64,000 nucleotides of DNA from Actinopolymorpha pittospori (GTDB taxonomy: Bacteria > Actinomycetota > Actinomycetes > Propionibacteriales > Actinopolymorphaceae), in assembly GCF_014873875.1 (NCBI RefSeq), contig NZ_JADBEM010000001.1, positions 7,936,001-8,000,000 on the forward strand. The letters run 5' to 3'. The translations under genes were made by a program, and so were the position numbers. The notes below the pieces were generated by a model, which was not told the DNA's origin, did no database searches, and saw only the letters and a list, made by a program, of their open reading frames with translations. Below are positions 8,485 to 17,609 of the stretch, piece by piece (position 1 is the stretch's first letter; each line of letters starts with the position of its first letter).

Positions 8485-9744
8485 TCACCCTTCTTTGCTG
8501 CGACCCTTGGTGCTCCTGGCCCTGGCGGCCGCCCTGGACGCGGCCCGCTCGGCGAGCGCGGCACGGGCCCCTGGCTCGTTCCGCGCGAACGAAACGAGCA
8601 GGCCGAGCGCGAACAGGGTCGGAAGCATGGCGGACCCACCGTATGACACGAGGGGCAGCGGGATACCGGTGATGGGCAGCAGACCCAGGACCGCGCCCAT
8701 GTTGACCAGTGCCTGGGCGGTCAGCCAGCCGACGATTCCCGCGGTGGCCAATCGGGTGAAAGTGTCCCGCGTCCGCAGCGCCACCCGAATCCCGACGTAG
8801 GCGAGGGTGAGGAACAGGCCGAGCACGATCAACGTGCCGACCAGGCCGAGTTCCTCCCCGATCACGGCGTAGATGAAGTCGGTGTGGGCCTCCGGCAGCC
8901 AGCCCCATTTCTCCCTGCTGTTCCCGATCCCGACCCCCCACCAGCCGCCGGTACCGAGCCCGAACAGCGAGTGCGCCGCCTGCCAGCCGGTGTTCCGGTA
9001 GTCGGCGAACGGGTCAAGGAAGCTCGTGAGGCGGTTCATCCGGACCGAACTGGTCACGGCCAGGTAGGTGACGAGCAGGCCGACCCCCGCGACGAAGATC
9101 CCGAAGAAACGCAGTGGCATCCCGACCACGAAGAGCAACACCAGGACGAGGGAGAACAACACCAGCGAGGTGCCGAGGTCACGCTGGCCGAGCACCAGCG
9201 CGAGGACGAGCGCCGAGCCGGGCACGAACGGCACGACGAGGTGCTTCCACTGCTCGAGCAGTTTCTCCTTGCGGGCGAGCACGTCGGCGCCCCACAGGAC
9301 CAGCGCCAGCTTCGCCGCCTCACTCGGCTGCAGCATGAACGGACCGCCGAAGGACAGCCAGTTGCGGTTGCCGCTGACCTCCACCCCGAGCGGTGTGAAG
9401 GTGAGTGCGAGCAGCACGAAGGCGACGATCATCATCGGGTACGTGCAGGCGCGGAGCAACCGAAGCGGCAGCCTGGTCGCGAGGAAGGCGAGCGGAACGC
9501 CGGCCGCGACCCACAACAACTGGCGCAGGGCCATCGTGTAGGAGTTGCCGTAGGTCTCCAGCGAGTCGTAGCTCGACGCCGAGAGCACCATGGCCACGCC
9601 GAGTGCCAGCAGCAGGCCGCTGACGCCGATGATCAGGTGGTACGACGTGAGCGGCCGGTCCAGCGATCTGCGTAGCTCGGCCAGCCAGCCGGACCTGTCG
9701 AGCCCACCTTCGCGGTCCTGTGCCCCCGGTGTGGCGGTGGTCAC
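8485..9744 (-). CDS. ftsW: SEDS peptidoglycan polymerase FtsW
   Basis: Polytopic membrane protein (about ten hydrophobic helices) that polymerises lipid II at the septum together with FtsI. From the GTG at 9744 it is 419 aa. A second in-frame GTG at 9843 would add 33 residues that read like a shadow of the overlapping murD end; neither has a clear Shine-Dalgarno, so the start is uncertain. Typical features: PLTSYHLIIGVSGLLLALGVAMVLSASS (first helix), GNRNWLSFGGPFMLQPSEAAKLALVL, FADYRNTGWQAAHSLFGLGTGGWWGVGIGNSREKWGWLPEAHTDFIYAVIGEELG and GIPLPLVSYGGSAMLPTLFALGLL. The C-terminal tail is basic (RAAARARSTKGRSKEG). Confidence 0.93.
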   Translation of the reverse strand: MTTATPGAQDREGGLDRSGWLAELRRSLDRPLTSYHLIIGVSGLLLALGVAMVLSASSYDSLETYGNSYTMALRQLLWVAAGVPLAFLATRLPLRLLRACTYPMMIVAFVLLALTFTPLGVEVSGNRNWLSFGGPFMLQPSEAAKLALVLWGADVLARKEKLLEQWKHLVVPFVPGSALVLALVLGQRDLGTSLVLFSLVLVLLFVVGMPLRFFGIFVAGVGLLVTYLAVTSSVRMNRLTSFLDPFADYRNTGWQAAHSLFGLGTGGWWGVGIGNSREKWGWLPEAHTDFIYAVIGEELGLVGTLIVLGLFLTLAYVGIRVALRTRDTFTRLATAGIVGWLTAQALVNMGAVLGLLPITGIPLPLVSYGGSAMLPTLFALGLLVSFARNEPGARAALAERAASRAAARARSTKGRSKEG

Positions 9745-9796
9745 GAGACGTCCGTGGGTGTACGCAAGAGCGGGCCCTCCCGTCAGCCGCTGCGGG

Positions 9797-11248
9797 TCAC
9801 CCCCTGGCAAGCCGTCGCGCCGCCGCGGCGAACGCGTCGCCACGAGCGCCGTAGCTCGCGAAGAGGTCGAAGGATGCGCAGCCGGGCGCGAGCAGCACGG
9901 TGTCGCCTGGCCTGGCCAGCTGACGCGCGTGCGCCACGACGCGATCCATCACCTCAGTCTCGCCGTCGGCGACCTCCATGACGGGGACCTCGGGCGCGTG
10001 TCGCGCGAGTGCGTCGGAGATCAGTTGGCGGTCGCGACCGAGCAGCACCACGCCCCGCAGTCGGTCCTTGACGGCGTGTACGAGATCGTCGAAGTCCTGG
10101 CCCTTGGCGAGCCCGCCGGCGATCCAGACGACGGGGTCGTAGGCCATGAGGGAGGCGAGGGCGGCGTGGGCGTTCGTCGCCTTGGAGTCGTCGACGTAGG
10201 TGGCGCCGTCGATCTCGGCCACCTGCTGGATCCGGTGCGGCTCCAGCGCGAAGCCCATCAGACCCGCGCGCACCGCGCCCGGGCGGACGCCGTGGGCACG
10301 GGCGAGAGCCGCCGCGGCGAGCGCGTTGGCCACGTTGTGCGGGGCCGACGACGGCAGGTCCGCGACAGTGCACAGCTCCGCGGCGGAGGTCTGGCGTTGC
10401 TCGACGAAGGCCCGGTCGGCGAGTACCCCGTCGACCACACCGAGCATGCCCACCGCGGGGATACCGGCGGTGAAGCCGACCGCCCGGCAGCCCTCGACGA
10501 CGTCGGCCTCCCGCACGAGCTCCTCGGTGGCGGCGTCGGCGACGTTGTAGACGCAGGCGATCTCGCAACCCTCGTAGATCTTGCCCTTGTCGGCGGCGTA
10601 CTCCGCGAGTGAGGCGTGCCAGTCCAGGTGGTCGGGGGCGACGTTGAGCACCGCCGCGGCGCGTGGCGACAGCCGCCTGGACCAGTGCAGCTGGAAGCTC
10701 GACAGCTCGACGGCCAGGACGTCGTAGGGATCCGGGTCGAGGACGGCATCGACGACCGGCTCACCGATGTTGCCCACCGCGGCGGCCCGCAGGCCGCCCG
10801 CCCGCAGGATCGAGGCGAGCATCCCCACGGTCGTGGTCTTGCCGTTGGTGCCGGTCAGGGCGAGCCAGGGAGCGGGACGCTCCGGGTCGCGCAGTCGCAG
10901 CGCCAGGTCGATCTCGCTGAAGATCGGGACGCCGGTCGCCGCGGCCTCCGCGAGGATCGGCGCGTCCGGCCGCCAGCCCGGCGAGGTCACCACGACGTCG
11001 ACCGGGCGGGGTGTCGCGGCGCTCGCCCCGGGCCCGAGGCGGACGTCGGCGCCGAGCGTCTCGAGGATGGTCGCCTTCTCGCGTTCGGCGTCGCCGTCAC
11101 GCTCGTCGACCACGGTGACCTGGGCGCCCACGCTGAGCAGGCCGGCCGCGGCGGAGTATCCGGAGACCCCGATCCCGGTGACGAGCGCGTCGAGGCTCGG
11201 CCAGGGCGAGTGCCGGTTCGCTGTTTCCAGCCAGTCGGGAGTGCTCAT
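9797..11248 (-). CDS. murD: UDP-N-acetylmuramoyl-L-alanine--D-glutamate ligase MurD
   Basis: 483 aa from the ATG at 11248, which overlaps the mraY stop by 4 bp. The frame is open further upstream, but that part lies inside mraY. Adds D-Glu to UDP-MurNAc-L-Ala in the cytoplasm. N-terminal domain with VTGIGVSGYSAAAGLLSVGAQVTVVDER. ATPase domain with LTGTNGKTTTVGMLASIL, GNIGEPVV, ELSSFQLHWS and NVAPDHLDWHASL. C-terminal domain with EPHRIQQVAEIDGATYVDDSKATNAHAALASL and LLAPGCASFDLFASYGARGDAF, the family's closing motif. Confidence 0.95.
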   Translation of the reverse strand: MSTPDWLETANRHSPWPSLDALVTGIGVSGYSAAAGLLSVGAQVTVVDERDGDAEREKATILETLGADVRLGPGASAATPRPVDVVVTSPGWRPDAPILAEAAATGVPIFSEIDLALRLRDPERPAPWLALTGTNGKTTTVGMLASILRAGGLRAAAVGNIGEPVVDAVLDPDPYDVLAVELSSFQLHWSRRLSPRAAAVLNVAPDHLDWHASLAEYAADKGKIYEGCEIACVYNVADAATEELVREADVVEGCRAVGFTAGIPAVGMLGVVDGVLADRAFVEQRQTSAAELCTVADLPSSAPHNVANALAAAALARAHGVRPGAVRAGLMGFALEPHRIQQVAEIDGATYVDDSKATNAHAALASLMAYDPVVWIAGGLAKGQDFDDLVHAVKDRLRGVVLLGRDRQLISDALARHAPEVPVMEVADGETEVMDRVVAHARQLARPGDTVLLAPGCASFDLFASYGARGDAFAAAARRLARG

Positions 11249-12330
11249 GTGCCCGCCACCCATTCGGCGTAGAAGATTCCGATCGCGCCCGCCACGCAGA
11301 TGCCACAGATGATCCAGAACCGGATCACGATCGTGACCTCGTTCCACCCCTTGAGCTCGAAGTGGTGGTGGATCGGTGCCATCCGGAAGATCCGTCGGGG
11401 CGTGCCGGTGCGCCATCGGGTGAACTTGAAGAAGCCGGTCTGCAGCATCACCGAGGCCACCTCGATGAGGAACAGCCCGCCGATGGCGATGAGCAGGAGC
11501 TCGGTGCGGGTGACGATCGCGAAGGCGGCCACCCCGCCACCGAGGGCGAGGGCGCCCGTGTCACCCATGATGATCTTGGCTGGTGAGGCGTTCCACCACA
11601 GGAAGCCGAAACAGGCCGCGGTGACCGCGAACGCCACCACGGCGAGGTCGTACGGGTCGCGCACCTCGTAACACTTGGCCGTCGGCTGGTTGAAGCAGGC
11701 CTGGTTGAACTGCCAGACGCAGATCAGGGTGTAGGCCGCGAACACCATCACGGACGCACCGGTGGCGAGGCCGTCCAGCCCGTCGGTGAGGTTCACGCCG
11801 TTCGACGTCGCGGCGATGAGGAAGAGCACCCACACCACGAACGCGATCGAGCCGAGTTCGAGCCACTCGATCTTGATGTCGCGGATGAAGGAGATGAACG
11901 GCGAACCCGGCGTGACCCCTCGGTTGTCGGGGAACTGCAGGGCCAGGATGCCGAAGATCACCGCGACCGACGTCTGACCGGCGAGTTTGGTCTTGGCCCG
12001 CAGGCCGAGGCTGCGCTGCCGGGAGACCTTGAGGTAGTCGTCGAGGAACCCGACCAGGCCGAGGCCGACCATCAGCAGGAGTACCAGCGCCCCTGACGCC
12101 GACGGCAGCCGCCAGGTGAACAGGTGCGCGGCGACGTAGCCGAGGACTGCCGCCACGATGATCACGACGCCGCCCATGGTGGGCGTGCCCCGCTTCGTGT
12201 GGTGCGAGGTCGGACCGTCGTCGCGAATGATCTGGCCGTACCCCCGTGCGGCAAGAATCCGGATCGCCACCGGCGTACCGAGAAGTGCGATCAGCAGGGA
12301 GACCCCGCCCGCGAGGAGGATGGCCTTCAC
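11245..12330 (-). CDS. mraY: Phospho-MurNAc-pentapeptide transferase MraY
   Basis: 361 aa polytopic membrane enzyme that moves phospho-MurNAc-pentapeptide onto undecaprenyl phosphate to make lipid I. About ten hydrophobic segments. Motifs: DGPTSHHTKRGTPTMGG (38-54), FLDDYLKVSRQRSLGLRAKTKLAGQ with the catalytic-site Asp pair, NLTDGLDGLATGAS (Asn/Asp metal site), MGDTGALALGGGVAAFAI, and RMAPIHHHFELKGWNE, the HHH motif diagnostic of MraY. Overlaps murF and murD by 4 bp each. Confidence 0.96.
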   Translation of the reverse strand: MKAILLAGGVSLLIALLGTPVAIRILAARGYGQIIRDDGPTSHHTKRGTPTMGGVVIIVAAVLGYVAAHLFTWRLPSASGALVLLLMVGLGLVGFLDDYLKVSRQRSLGLRAKTKLAGQTSVAVIFGILALQFPDNRGVTPGSPFISFIRDIKIEWLELGSIAFVVWVLFLIAATSNGVNLTDGLDGLATGASVMVFAAYTLICVWQFNQACFNQPTAKCYEVRDPYDLAVVAFAVTAACFGFLWWNASPAKIIMGDTGALALGGGVAAFAIVTRTELLLIAIGGLFLIEVASVMLQTGFFKFTRWRTGTPRRIFRMAPIHHHFELKGWNEVTIVIRFWIICGICVAGAIGIFYAEWVAGT

Positions 12331-13748
12331 GCGCCGCCCTCCACCGTCCGGGCTTCCTGGCGCAGCGCGTCGCCGAGGTGGCGCAGCCCGGCGTCCCTCG
12401 ACGACTTCACCAACACCACGTCACCGGCACGAAGCTCCCGCTCCAGGAGCGCGAGCGCATGATCGGCGTCCGGCACGAAGACCGACTCCTCTCCAGACAG
12501 TCCTTCGCTGCGGGCGCCACGCTCGATCGCGCGGGCACCCTCACCCACCACCAGCAGCCGGGACACGCCCTGCCGCACCGCAAGTCTGCCGATCCCCTCG
12601 TGCTCCTCCGCCGACGCCTCCCCCAACTCGAGCATCTCGCCGAGAACGGCCCAGGAACGCCGGCCACGAGCGAGCACCGGCAGGGTCTCGAGGGCGGCCC
12701 GCATCGAGTCGGGGTTGGCGTTGTAGGCGTCGTTGACGATCGTCACGCCGTCAGGACGCTCCGTGACCTCCATCCGCCACCGGGACAGCGCGACCGCGCT
12801 CGAGAGCCGGCCGGCCACCGTCGCGAGGTCCATGCCCACCGCGAGTCCGACGGCGGCCACCGACAGGGCGTTGGCCACGTGGTGGCGGCCGACGAGGCCG
12901 AGCGCGACCTCGGCCGTGCCGTCCGGGGTCACCAGCTCGAACGTCGCCCGACCGGCACCGTCGAGCCGCACCTTCTCGGCGCGTACGGTCGCCGCGGCGG
13001 ACTCGCCCACGAGGACCGTCCGCGCGGTGGTGCGGGTCACCATCGCCGCGACCAGCGGGTCGTCGGCGTTCAGAACCGCGACGCCGTCGTCGAGCAGGGC
13101 CTCCACCAGCTCGCCCTTGGCCCGGGCCGTCACCTCCTTGCCGCCGAACCCGCCGAGGTGGGCGAGGCCGACGTTGAGGACGACGGAGATGTCCGGCCGA
13201 GCGATCTCGGTGAGGTAGCGGATGTGGCCCAGGCCCTTGGCGCCCATCTCCAGCACCAGGAAGCGGGTCTGTTCGTCGGCTCGCAGGGCCGTGAGCGGCA
13301 TGCCGAGTTCGTCGTTCAGCGAGCCCTTCGGCGCCACGGTCTCCCCGGCGGCCGAGAGCACCTGTGCGAGCAGGTCCTTGGTCGTCGTCTTGCCCTGTGA
13401 GCCGGTGACGGCCACGACGGTGACATCGGTCAGCCGCTCGAGCACCGCGTGGGCCAGCCGGCCCAGGGCCACCACGGAGGCGTCCACCCGGCGTGCGCCG
13501 CCCTCGGCCGCGGGCGCCACGACGCACGGCAGGCCCGGCAACGGGCGGCTGGCGAGCACCGCGACCGCTCCCCTGCCCACGGCGTCCGCGGCGAAGTCGT
13601 GGCCGGCGCCGTCGGCGACGAACAGCCCGCCGGGCTCGGCCGCCCGCGAGTCGGCGACCACGGGCCTCGTGACCATCGCGTCTGCCGCCGCTTCGTACAG
13701 CTCACCGCCGACCGCTTCCGCGATCTGCGCGAGTGTCATCCCGATCAA
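12327..13748 (-). CDS. murF: UDP-N-acetylmuramoyl-tripeptide--D-alanyl-D-alanine ligase MurF
   Basis: 473 aa if translation begins at the TTG at 13748, whose first bases overlap the murE TGA. GGAAGGG lies 9 nt upstream of this TTG. The ATG at codon 4 (13739) is the alternative but is about 18 nt from that ribosome site. Adds D-Ala-D-Ala to the tripeptide precursor. Motifs: MTLAQIAEAVGGEL at the N-terminus, P-loop VTGSQGKTTTKDLLA at about 115-129, KGSLNDELGMPLTAL, EMGAKGLGHIRYLTEIARPD, NVGLAHLGGFGG and NDAYNANPDSMRAALETL. Overlaps mraY by 4 bp. Confidence 0.94.
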   Translation of the reverse strand: MIGMTLAQIAEAVGGELYEAAADAMVTRPVVADSRAAEPGGLFVADGAGHDFAADAVGRGAVAVLASRPLPGLPCVVAPAAEGGARRVDASVVALGRLAHAVLERLTDVTVVAVTGSQGKTTTKDLLAQVLSAAGETVAPKGSLNDELGMPLTALRADEQTRFLVLEMGAKGLGHIRYLTEIARPDISVVLNVGLAHLGGFGGKEVTARAKGELVEALLDDGVAVLNADDPLVAAMVTRTTARTVLVGESAAATVRAEKVRLDGAGRATFELVTPDGTAEVALGLVGRHHVANALSVAAVGLAVGMDLATVAGRLSSAVALSRWRMEVTERPDGVTIVNDAYNANPDSMRAALETLPVLARGRRSWAVLGEMLELGEASAEEHEGIGRLAVRQGVSRLLVVGEGARAIERGARSEGLSGEESVFVPDADHALALLERELRAGDVVLVKSSRDAGLRHLGDALRQEARTVEGGA

Positions 13749-15343
13749 CAGTCGGCACCCTTCCGTTCGGCAGCCGCCATCGTGTCGGACATCTCCGCAA
13801 GCACCTCCTGCACGACGATCCGGTCGTCGAATGGGTGGACCACCCCGGCTATCTCCTGCCCCTGCTCGTGGCCTTTGCCCAGGACCAGCACCGTATCGCC
13901 GGGCCGGGCGGACCGGACGGCGTGCCGAATGGCCTCCCGCCGGTCACCGATCTCGGCGATCTCCCCGCGTTCCGCGGCGGGAACGGTGTGGGCGCCGGCG
14001 AGGGCGGCGGCCCGGATCGCGCCCGGATCCTCCGAGCGCGGGTTGTCGTCCGTGATCACCACGACGTCGGCGTGCCGGGCCGCGGCGGCACCCATCAGGG
14101 GGCGCTTGCCGGTGTCGCGCTGTCCGCCGCAGCCGATGACCGCGATCAGCCGGCCACGAGTCGCCGGCCGGGACGCGTCGAGCACTCCGGCGATGGCGTC
14201 GGGGGTGTGCGCGTAGTCGACGATCACCACGAAGTCCTGGCCGCCGGGCACGCGCTCCATCCGGCCCGGCAGGCTGGCGGAGGCGAAGGCGGGGAGGAAC
14301 TCGTCGAGTGGGACACCGGCCGTGGCGAGGACAGCGGTGGCGAGCAGCGCGTTCGCGACGTTGAAGTCGCCGGGCAGGCCGACGGTGACTTCGGCGTCGA
14401 CGCCGCCCGGTCCGAGTACCCGGAAGCGACTGCCACCCTCCGACGTCGGCTCGACTCCCACCGCCCGCCAGTCGGCCTGGGCGGCACCGGCGGCCGAGAA
14501 CGTCGAGACCTCGATCGGAGCGTGCTCGGCGAGTCGCACGCCGTAGGGGTCGTCGAGGTTGACCACGCCGACGCGGGCGCGTTCCGGGGTGAAGAGCGAG
14601 GCCTTCGCGGCGAAGTACGACTCCAGGTCACCGTGGAGTTCGAGGTGGTCCTGGGTGAGGTTGGTGAAGCCGGCCACGTCGTAGCCGATCCCGTCCACCC
14701 GGCCGTAGGCGAGGGCATGGCTGGACACCTCCATCGACACCGCGTCGACGCCACGCTCGCGCATCACCGCGAGGAGCGCCTGCAGGTCGGGAGCCTCGGG
14801 CGTGGTGCGTACGCTCGCGAGCCGCTCGTCGCCGATGCGGGTGCCGACCGTCCCCAGCAGGCCCGTGTGCCGGCCGGCGTGGCGCAGCGCCGCGTCCAGG
14901 AGGTGTGCGGTGGTGGTCTTGCCGTTGGTCCCGGTGATCCCGAGCATCAGCAGGTCGCGGGCGGGATAGCCGTAGATCCACGCCGACAGCCCACCCAGTA
15001 CGGCATGGGGGTCGGGTACCACCAGCGTCGGCAGGCCGGCCGCCTCGCAGGGCGCGCGACCGGCCGGGTCCGTCAGGGCCGCGACGGCGCCGGACCGGGC
15101 CGCGGTCTGGGCGTAGGCGGCGCCGTGGGAGGACCCACCTGGCCGGGCGACGTACAGGTCTCCCCGCACGACCGCCCGCGAGTCCTGACTGACACCCGTG
15201 ACGGCGATGTCGGGCCGATCGACGGACGTCCCGACGGCGAGCAGCGACGCGACCTCGGACAGCGACCGGCGAAGGGGATGCGTCGGACGCGGGGTCGTCG
15301 AACCTGTGGCGGGGACGGCCACGACGTCTTCCTCCCTCTCCAT
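13745..15343 (-). CDS. murE: UDP-N-acetylmuramoyl-tripeptide synthetase MurE, diaminopimelate type
   Basis: 532 aa cytoplasmic ligase that adds the third stem residue. N-terminal domain with GVSQDSRAVVRGDLYVARPG. ATP site GITGTNGKTTTAHLLD at about 135-150. TTPEAPDLQALLAVMRERGVDAVSMEVSSHAL and NLTQDHLELHGDLESYF follow. The substrate-selecting motif reads DNPR (in DDNPRSEDP, C-terminal domain), which in this family goes with diaminopimelate rather than lysine. Gap of 133 bp from ftsI, the largest break in the mur part of the cluster; a TACTCT in that gap could be a -10 box. TTG/ATG overlap with murF. Confidence 0.95.
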   Translation of the reverse strand: MEREEDVVAVPATGSTTPRPTHPLRRSLSEVASLLAVGTSVDRPDIAVTGVSQDSRAVVRGDLYVARPGGSSHGAAYAQTAARSGAVAALTDPAGRAPCEAAGLPTLVVPDPHAVLGGLSAWIYGYPARDLLMLGITGTNGKTTTAHLLDAALRHAGRHTGLLGTVGTRIGDERLASVRTTPEAPDLQALLAVMRERGVDAVSMEVSSHALAYGRVDGIGYDVAGFTNLTQDHLELHGDLESYFAAKASLFTPERARVGVVNLDDPYGVRLAEHAPIEVSTFSAAGAAQADWRAVGVEPTSEGGSRFRVLGPGGVDAEVTVGLPGDFNVANALLATAVLATAGVPLDEFLPAFASASLPGRMERVPGGQDFVVIVDYAHTPDAIAGVLDASRPATRGRLIAVIGCGGQRDTGKRPLMGAAAARHADVVVITDDNPRSEDPGAIRAAALAGAHTVPAAERGEIAEIGDRREAIRHAVRSARPGDTVLVLGKGHEQGQEIAGVVHPFDDRIVVQEVLAEMSDTMAAAERKGADC

Positions 15344-15476
15344 CAGCTTTCGCGCGGTATCTGGCCTTCGGCGAACCTCGGCTACTGCCCGGATGACCGG
15401 GAGCGGCGTCCCCCTTGCACGACTGTCTGGGGCGTGAGAGTACAGCGGTCACACAGAGAAATCGCCTCCGACCGGT

Positions 15477-17609
15477 TCACCAGGTGAGGGGCATCGTGGG
15501 CGATGTTGCCCCAGTGGGGGGAACGCCGTACTTCTGCAGGGTGAAGGCCATGATGTCGTGGAACACGGGGGCGGCGAGACCACTTCCGCTGTTGTCGCCA
15601 CCCTTGGGATCCTGCAGGGCCACATAGACCACGAAGCGCGGGGCGTCCGCCGGAGCGAAACCCGCGAACGACGCTGTGTAACCGCGGTAGCAACCGCAGT
15701 CGGAGTCCGCACGCTGCGCGGTCCCGGTCTTACCGGCGATGCGGTATCCGGGGATCGCCGCCTTCTTCGACAGCGCGTCCTCGCCCTGCACGACCTGCTC
15801 CATCATCTGGGCGACCGTGCTGGCCGCCTTGGCGCTCACGACCCGCGTCCGCTTGGGTGCGGGGTTCGGCGTCAGCTTCCCCTCGTCGTCGACGAAGCCC
15901 TTCACCAGGCTCGGCTCGACCCGTACACCGCCGTTGGCCACCGTCGCCACCGCCGAGGCCATCTGGATGGCGTTCACCGACAGGCCCTGGCCGAAGGAGA
16001 TCGTCGCCCGTCGCAGGGAGTTCCAGTCCTTGGCGTCGGCGAGCAGCCCCTTGGCCTCACCCGGGAGGCCGATGCCCGTGGGCTGACCGATCCCGAACTT
16101 GCGCAGGTAGTCCTCCTGGAGCTGCATCGGCATCCGCTCGGCGGCCAGGATCGTTCCGACGTTGCTGGACTTCGCGAGCGCGCCGGCGAACGTCAGGTTG
16201 ATCGTCCCGTGGTCCCAGTAGTCACCGATCCGCCGCCCGTCCCGGACGAGGCTACCCGGCACGCGGATCCTGGTCTCCGGCGTCACGTACCCCGCGTCGA
16301 TCAGGGACGCGGCCGTGAGCACCTTCTCCACGCTCCCGGGCTCGTACATCTCCTGCAGGGGACGGTTGACGCGGTCGAACGCGGTGGACTTCGTGGGTGC
16401 GTTCGGGTTGAACGTCGGCGCCGTCGCGGCCGCGACCACCTCACCCGTCCGGGTGTCGATCACGATCGCGTCGCCGCTCCTGGACTTGGTACGCCGGACC
16501 TGTTCGGTGATCGCCTTCTGGGCGGCCCACTGAACGTCCCGGTTGATCGTGAGGCGGACGTTGGCGCCGGGCACGGGATCCTGCTCGGTGCTGTTGGCGA
16601 GCGGGATCTGCTGGCCGTTCAGGCCACGCTCGTAGACCATGTGGCCGTCCTTGCCGGCCAGCTTGTCGTCGAGCGCGTACTCCAGGCCGGACAGGCCCTT
16701 ACCCTCCGACCCGACGAAGCCCACGATGTTGGCGGCCACCGCACCGGAGGGGTAGGTCCGGAGCGGGTCGGGCTCGGTCAGGACACCGCCGGAGAGGCCT
16801 TCGGTCCGAAGGGCCTCCCGCGCCTTCTTCCAGGTCGCCGCCGGGACCTTCCGGGCGAGGTAGACGAACCGGCTGTTCGGCGTCCGCAGCTTCGGCACCA
16901 GATCCGCGGAGTCGACCTTGAGCACGGGCGCGAGGGTCTCGGCGATCTGGACGGCGTTGGGCCGGGTGAGCTTCGGGTCAGCGGTCACCGCGAGGGTGTC
17001 CACCGTCGTCGCGAGCGGTACGCCGGCGGCGTCGGTGATCTCCCCCCGGGTCGCGTGCAGGGTGACCTTGCTGATGCGTTCCTGGACCGCCGCGTGGGCG
17101 TACTGGGCTCCGTCGAAACCCTGCAACTGCACCAGCCGGCCGGCGAAGACCGACATCACGAAAGCCACCACGATGAAGCCGACCCGCAGTCGACGGTCGG
17201 ATCCACCGAGTCGGAACGTCCGTCCCGGCCGGCGGGGCGAGGGGCGGACCACCCGGGCCTCCCGGGCCGGTCGGGGACGCAGGCCGGCCAGTCCCGCGGG
17301 GTCCGGCGGACGCCGACGCGAGGCGCGTGGGGACGCCGACGCGGTGAGCTTGGATCGCGACGTACCTGAGCCGGACGTGGCGGACCGCGGCTTGCCGGCC
17401 CGGCCGCTGCCCGCCCGGCCCGCGGCCTGACGGTCGCCCGTGCCTCGCCGCGACGTCGGCTCACTCCCCCGCTCGCCGGCCTTGCGGGCGCGCGGCTCGG
17501 GTGGGTCGGTCCGGCGAGTGGGCGACGGCTTCTTGCGTGGCACCTGACGCCGCTCCCCGCCGGCGGCGTCTCCCTGTCCGGGGCGCTTCGGGGGGCCGGC
17601 CGCGGTCAT
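15477..17609 (-). CDS. ftsI: Septal transpeptidase FtsI (class B PBP) with a long basic N-terminal tail
   Basis: 710 aa. Crosslinks septal peptidoglycan as the partner of FtsW. The first 140 residues are a low-complexity Arg/Pro/Ser/Gly tail. One transmembrane helix follows at about 142-162 (RVGFIVVAFVMSVFAGRLVQL), then the PBP dimerisation domain (about 185-300: ATRGEITDAAGVPLA ... NIVGFVG). The transpeptidase domain has all three active-site motifs: Ser426-V-E-Lys429, Ser481-Ser-Asn483 and Lys627-Thr-Gly629. Two cysteines (638, 640) follow the KTG. The start overlaps the ftsL stop by 4 bp. The basic tail is longer than the short tail of Gram-negative FtsI and is probably disordered. Confidence 0.95.
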   Translation of the reverse strand: MTAAGPPKRPGQGDAAGGERRQVPRKKPSPTRRTDPPEPRARKAGERGSEPTSRRGTGDRQAAGRAGSGRAGKPRSATSGSGTSRSKLTASASPRASRRRPPDPAGLAGLRPRPAREARVVRPSPRRPGRTFRLGGSDRRLRVGFIVVAFVMSVFAGRLVQLQGFDGAQYAHAAVQERISKVTLHATRGEITDAAGVPLATTVDTLAVTADPKLTRPNAVQIAETLAPVLKVDSADLVPKLRTPNSRFVYLARKVPAATWKKAREALRTEGLSGGVLTEPDPLRTYPSGAVAANIVGFVGSEGKGLSGLEYALDDKLAGKDGHMVYERGLNGQQIPLANSTEQDPVPGANVRLTINRDVQWAAQKAITEQVRRTKSRSGDAIVIDTRTGEVVAAATAPTFNPNAPTKSTAFDRVNRPLQEMYEPGSVEKVLTAASLIDAGYVTPETRIRVPGSLVRDGRRIGDYWDHGTINLTFAGALAKSSNVGTILAAERMPMQLQEDYLRKFGIGQPTGIGLPGEAKGLLADAKDWNSLRRATISFGQGLSVNAIQMASAVATVANGGVRVEPSLVKGFVDDEGKLTPNPAPKRTRVVSAKAASTVAQMMEQVVQGEDALSKKAAIPGYRIAGKTGTAQRADSDCGCYRGYTASFAGFAPADAPRFVVYVALQDPKGGDNSGSGLAAPVFHDIMAFTLQKYGVPPTGATSPTMPLTW

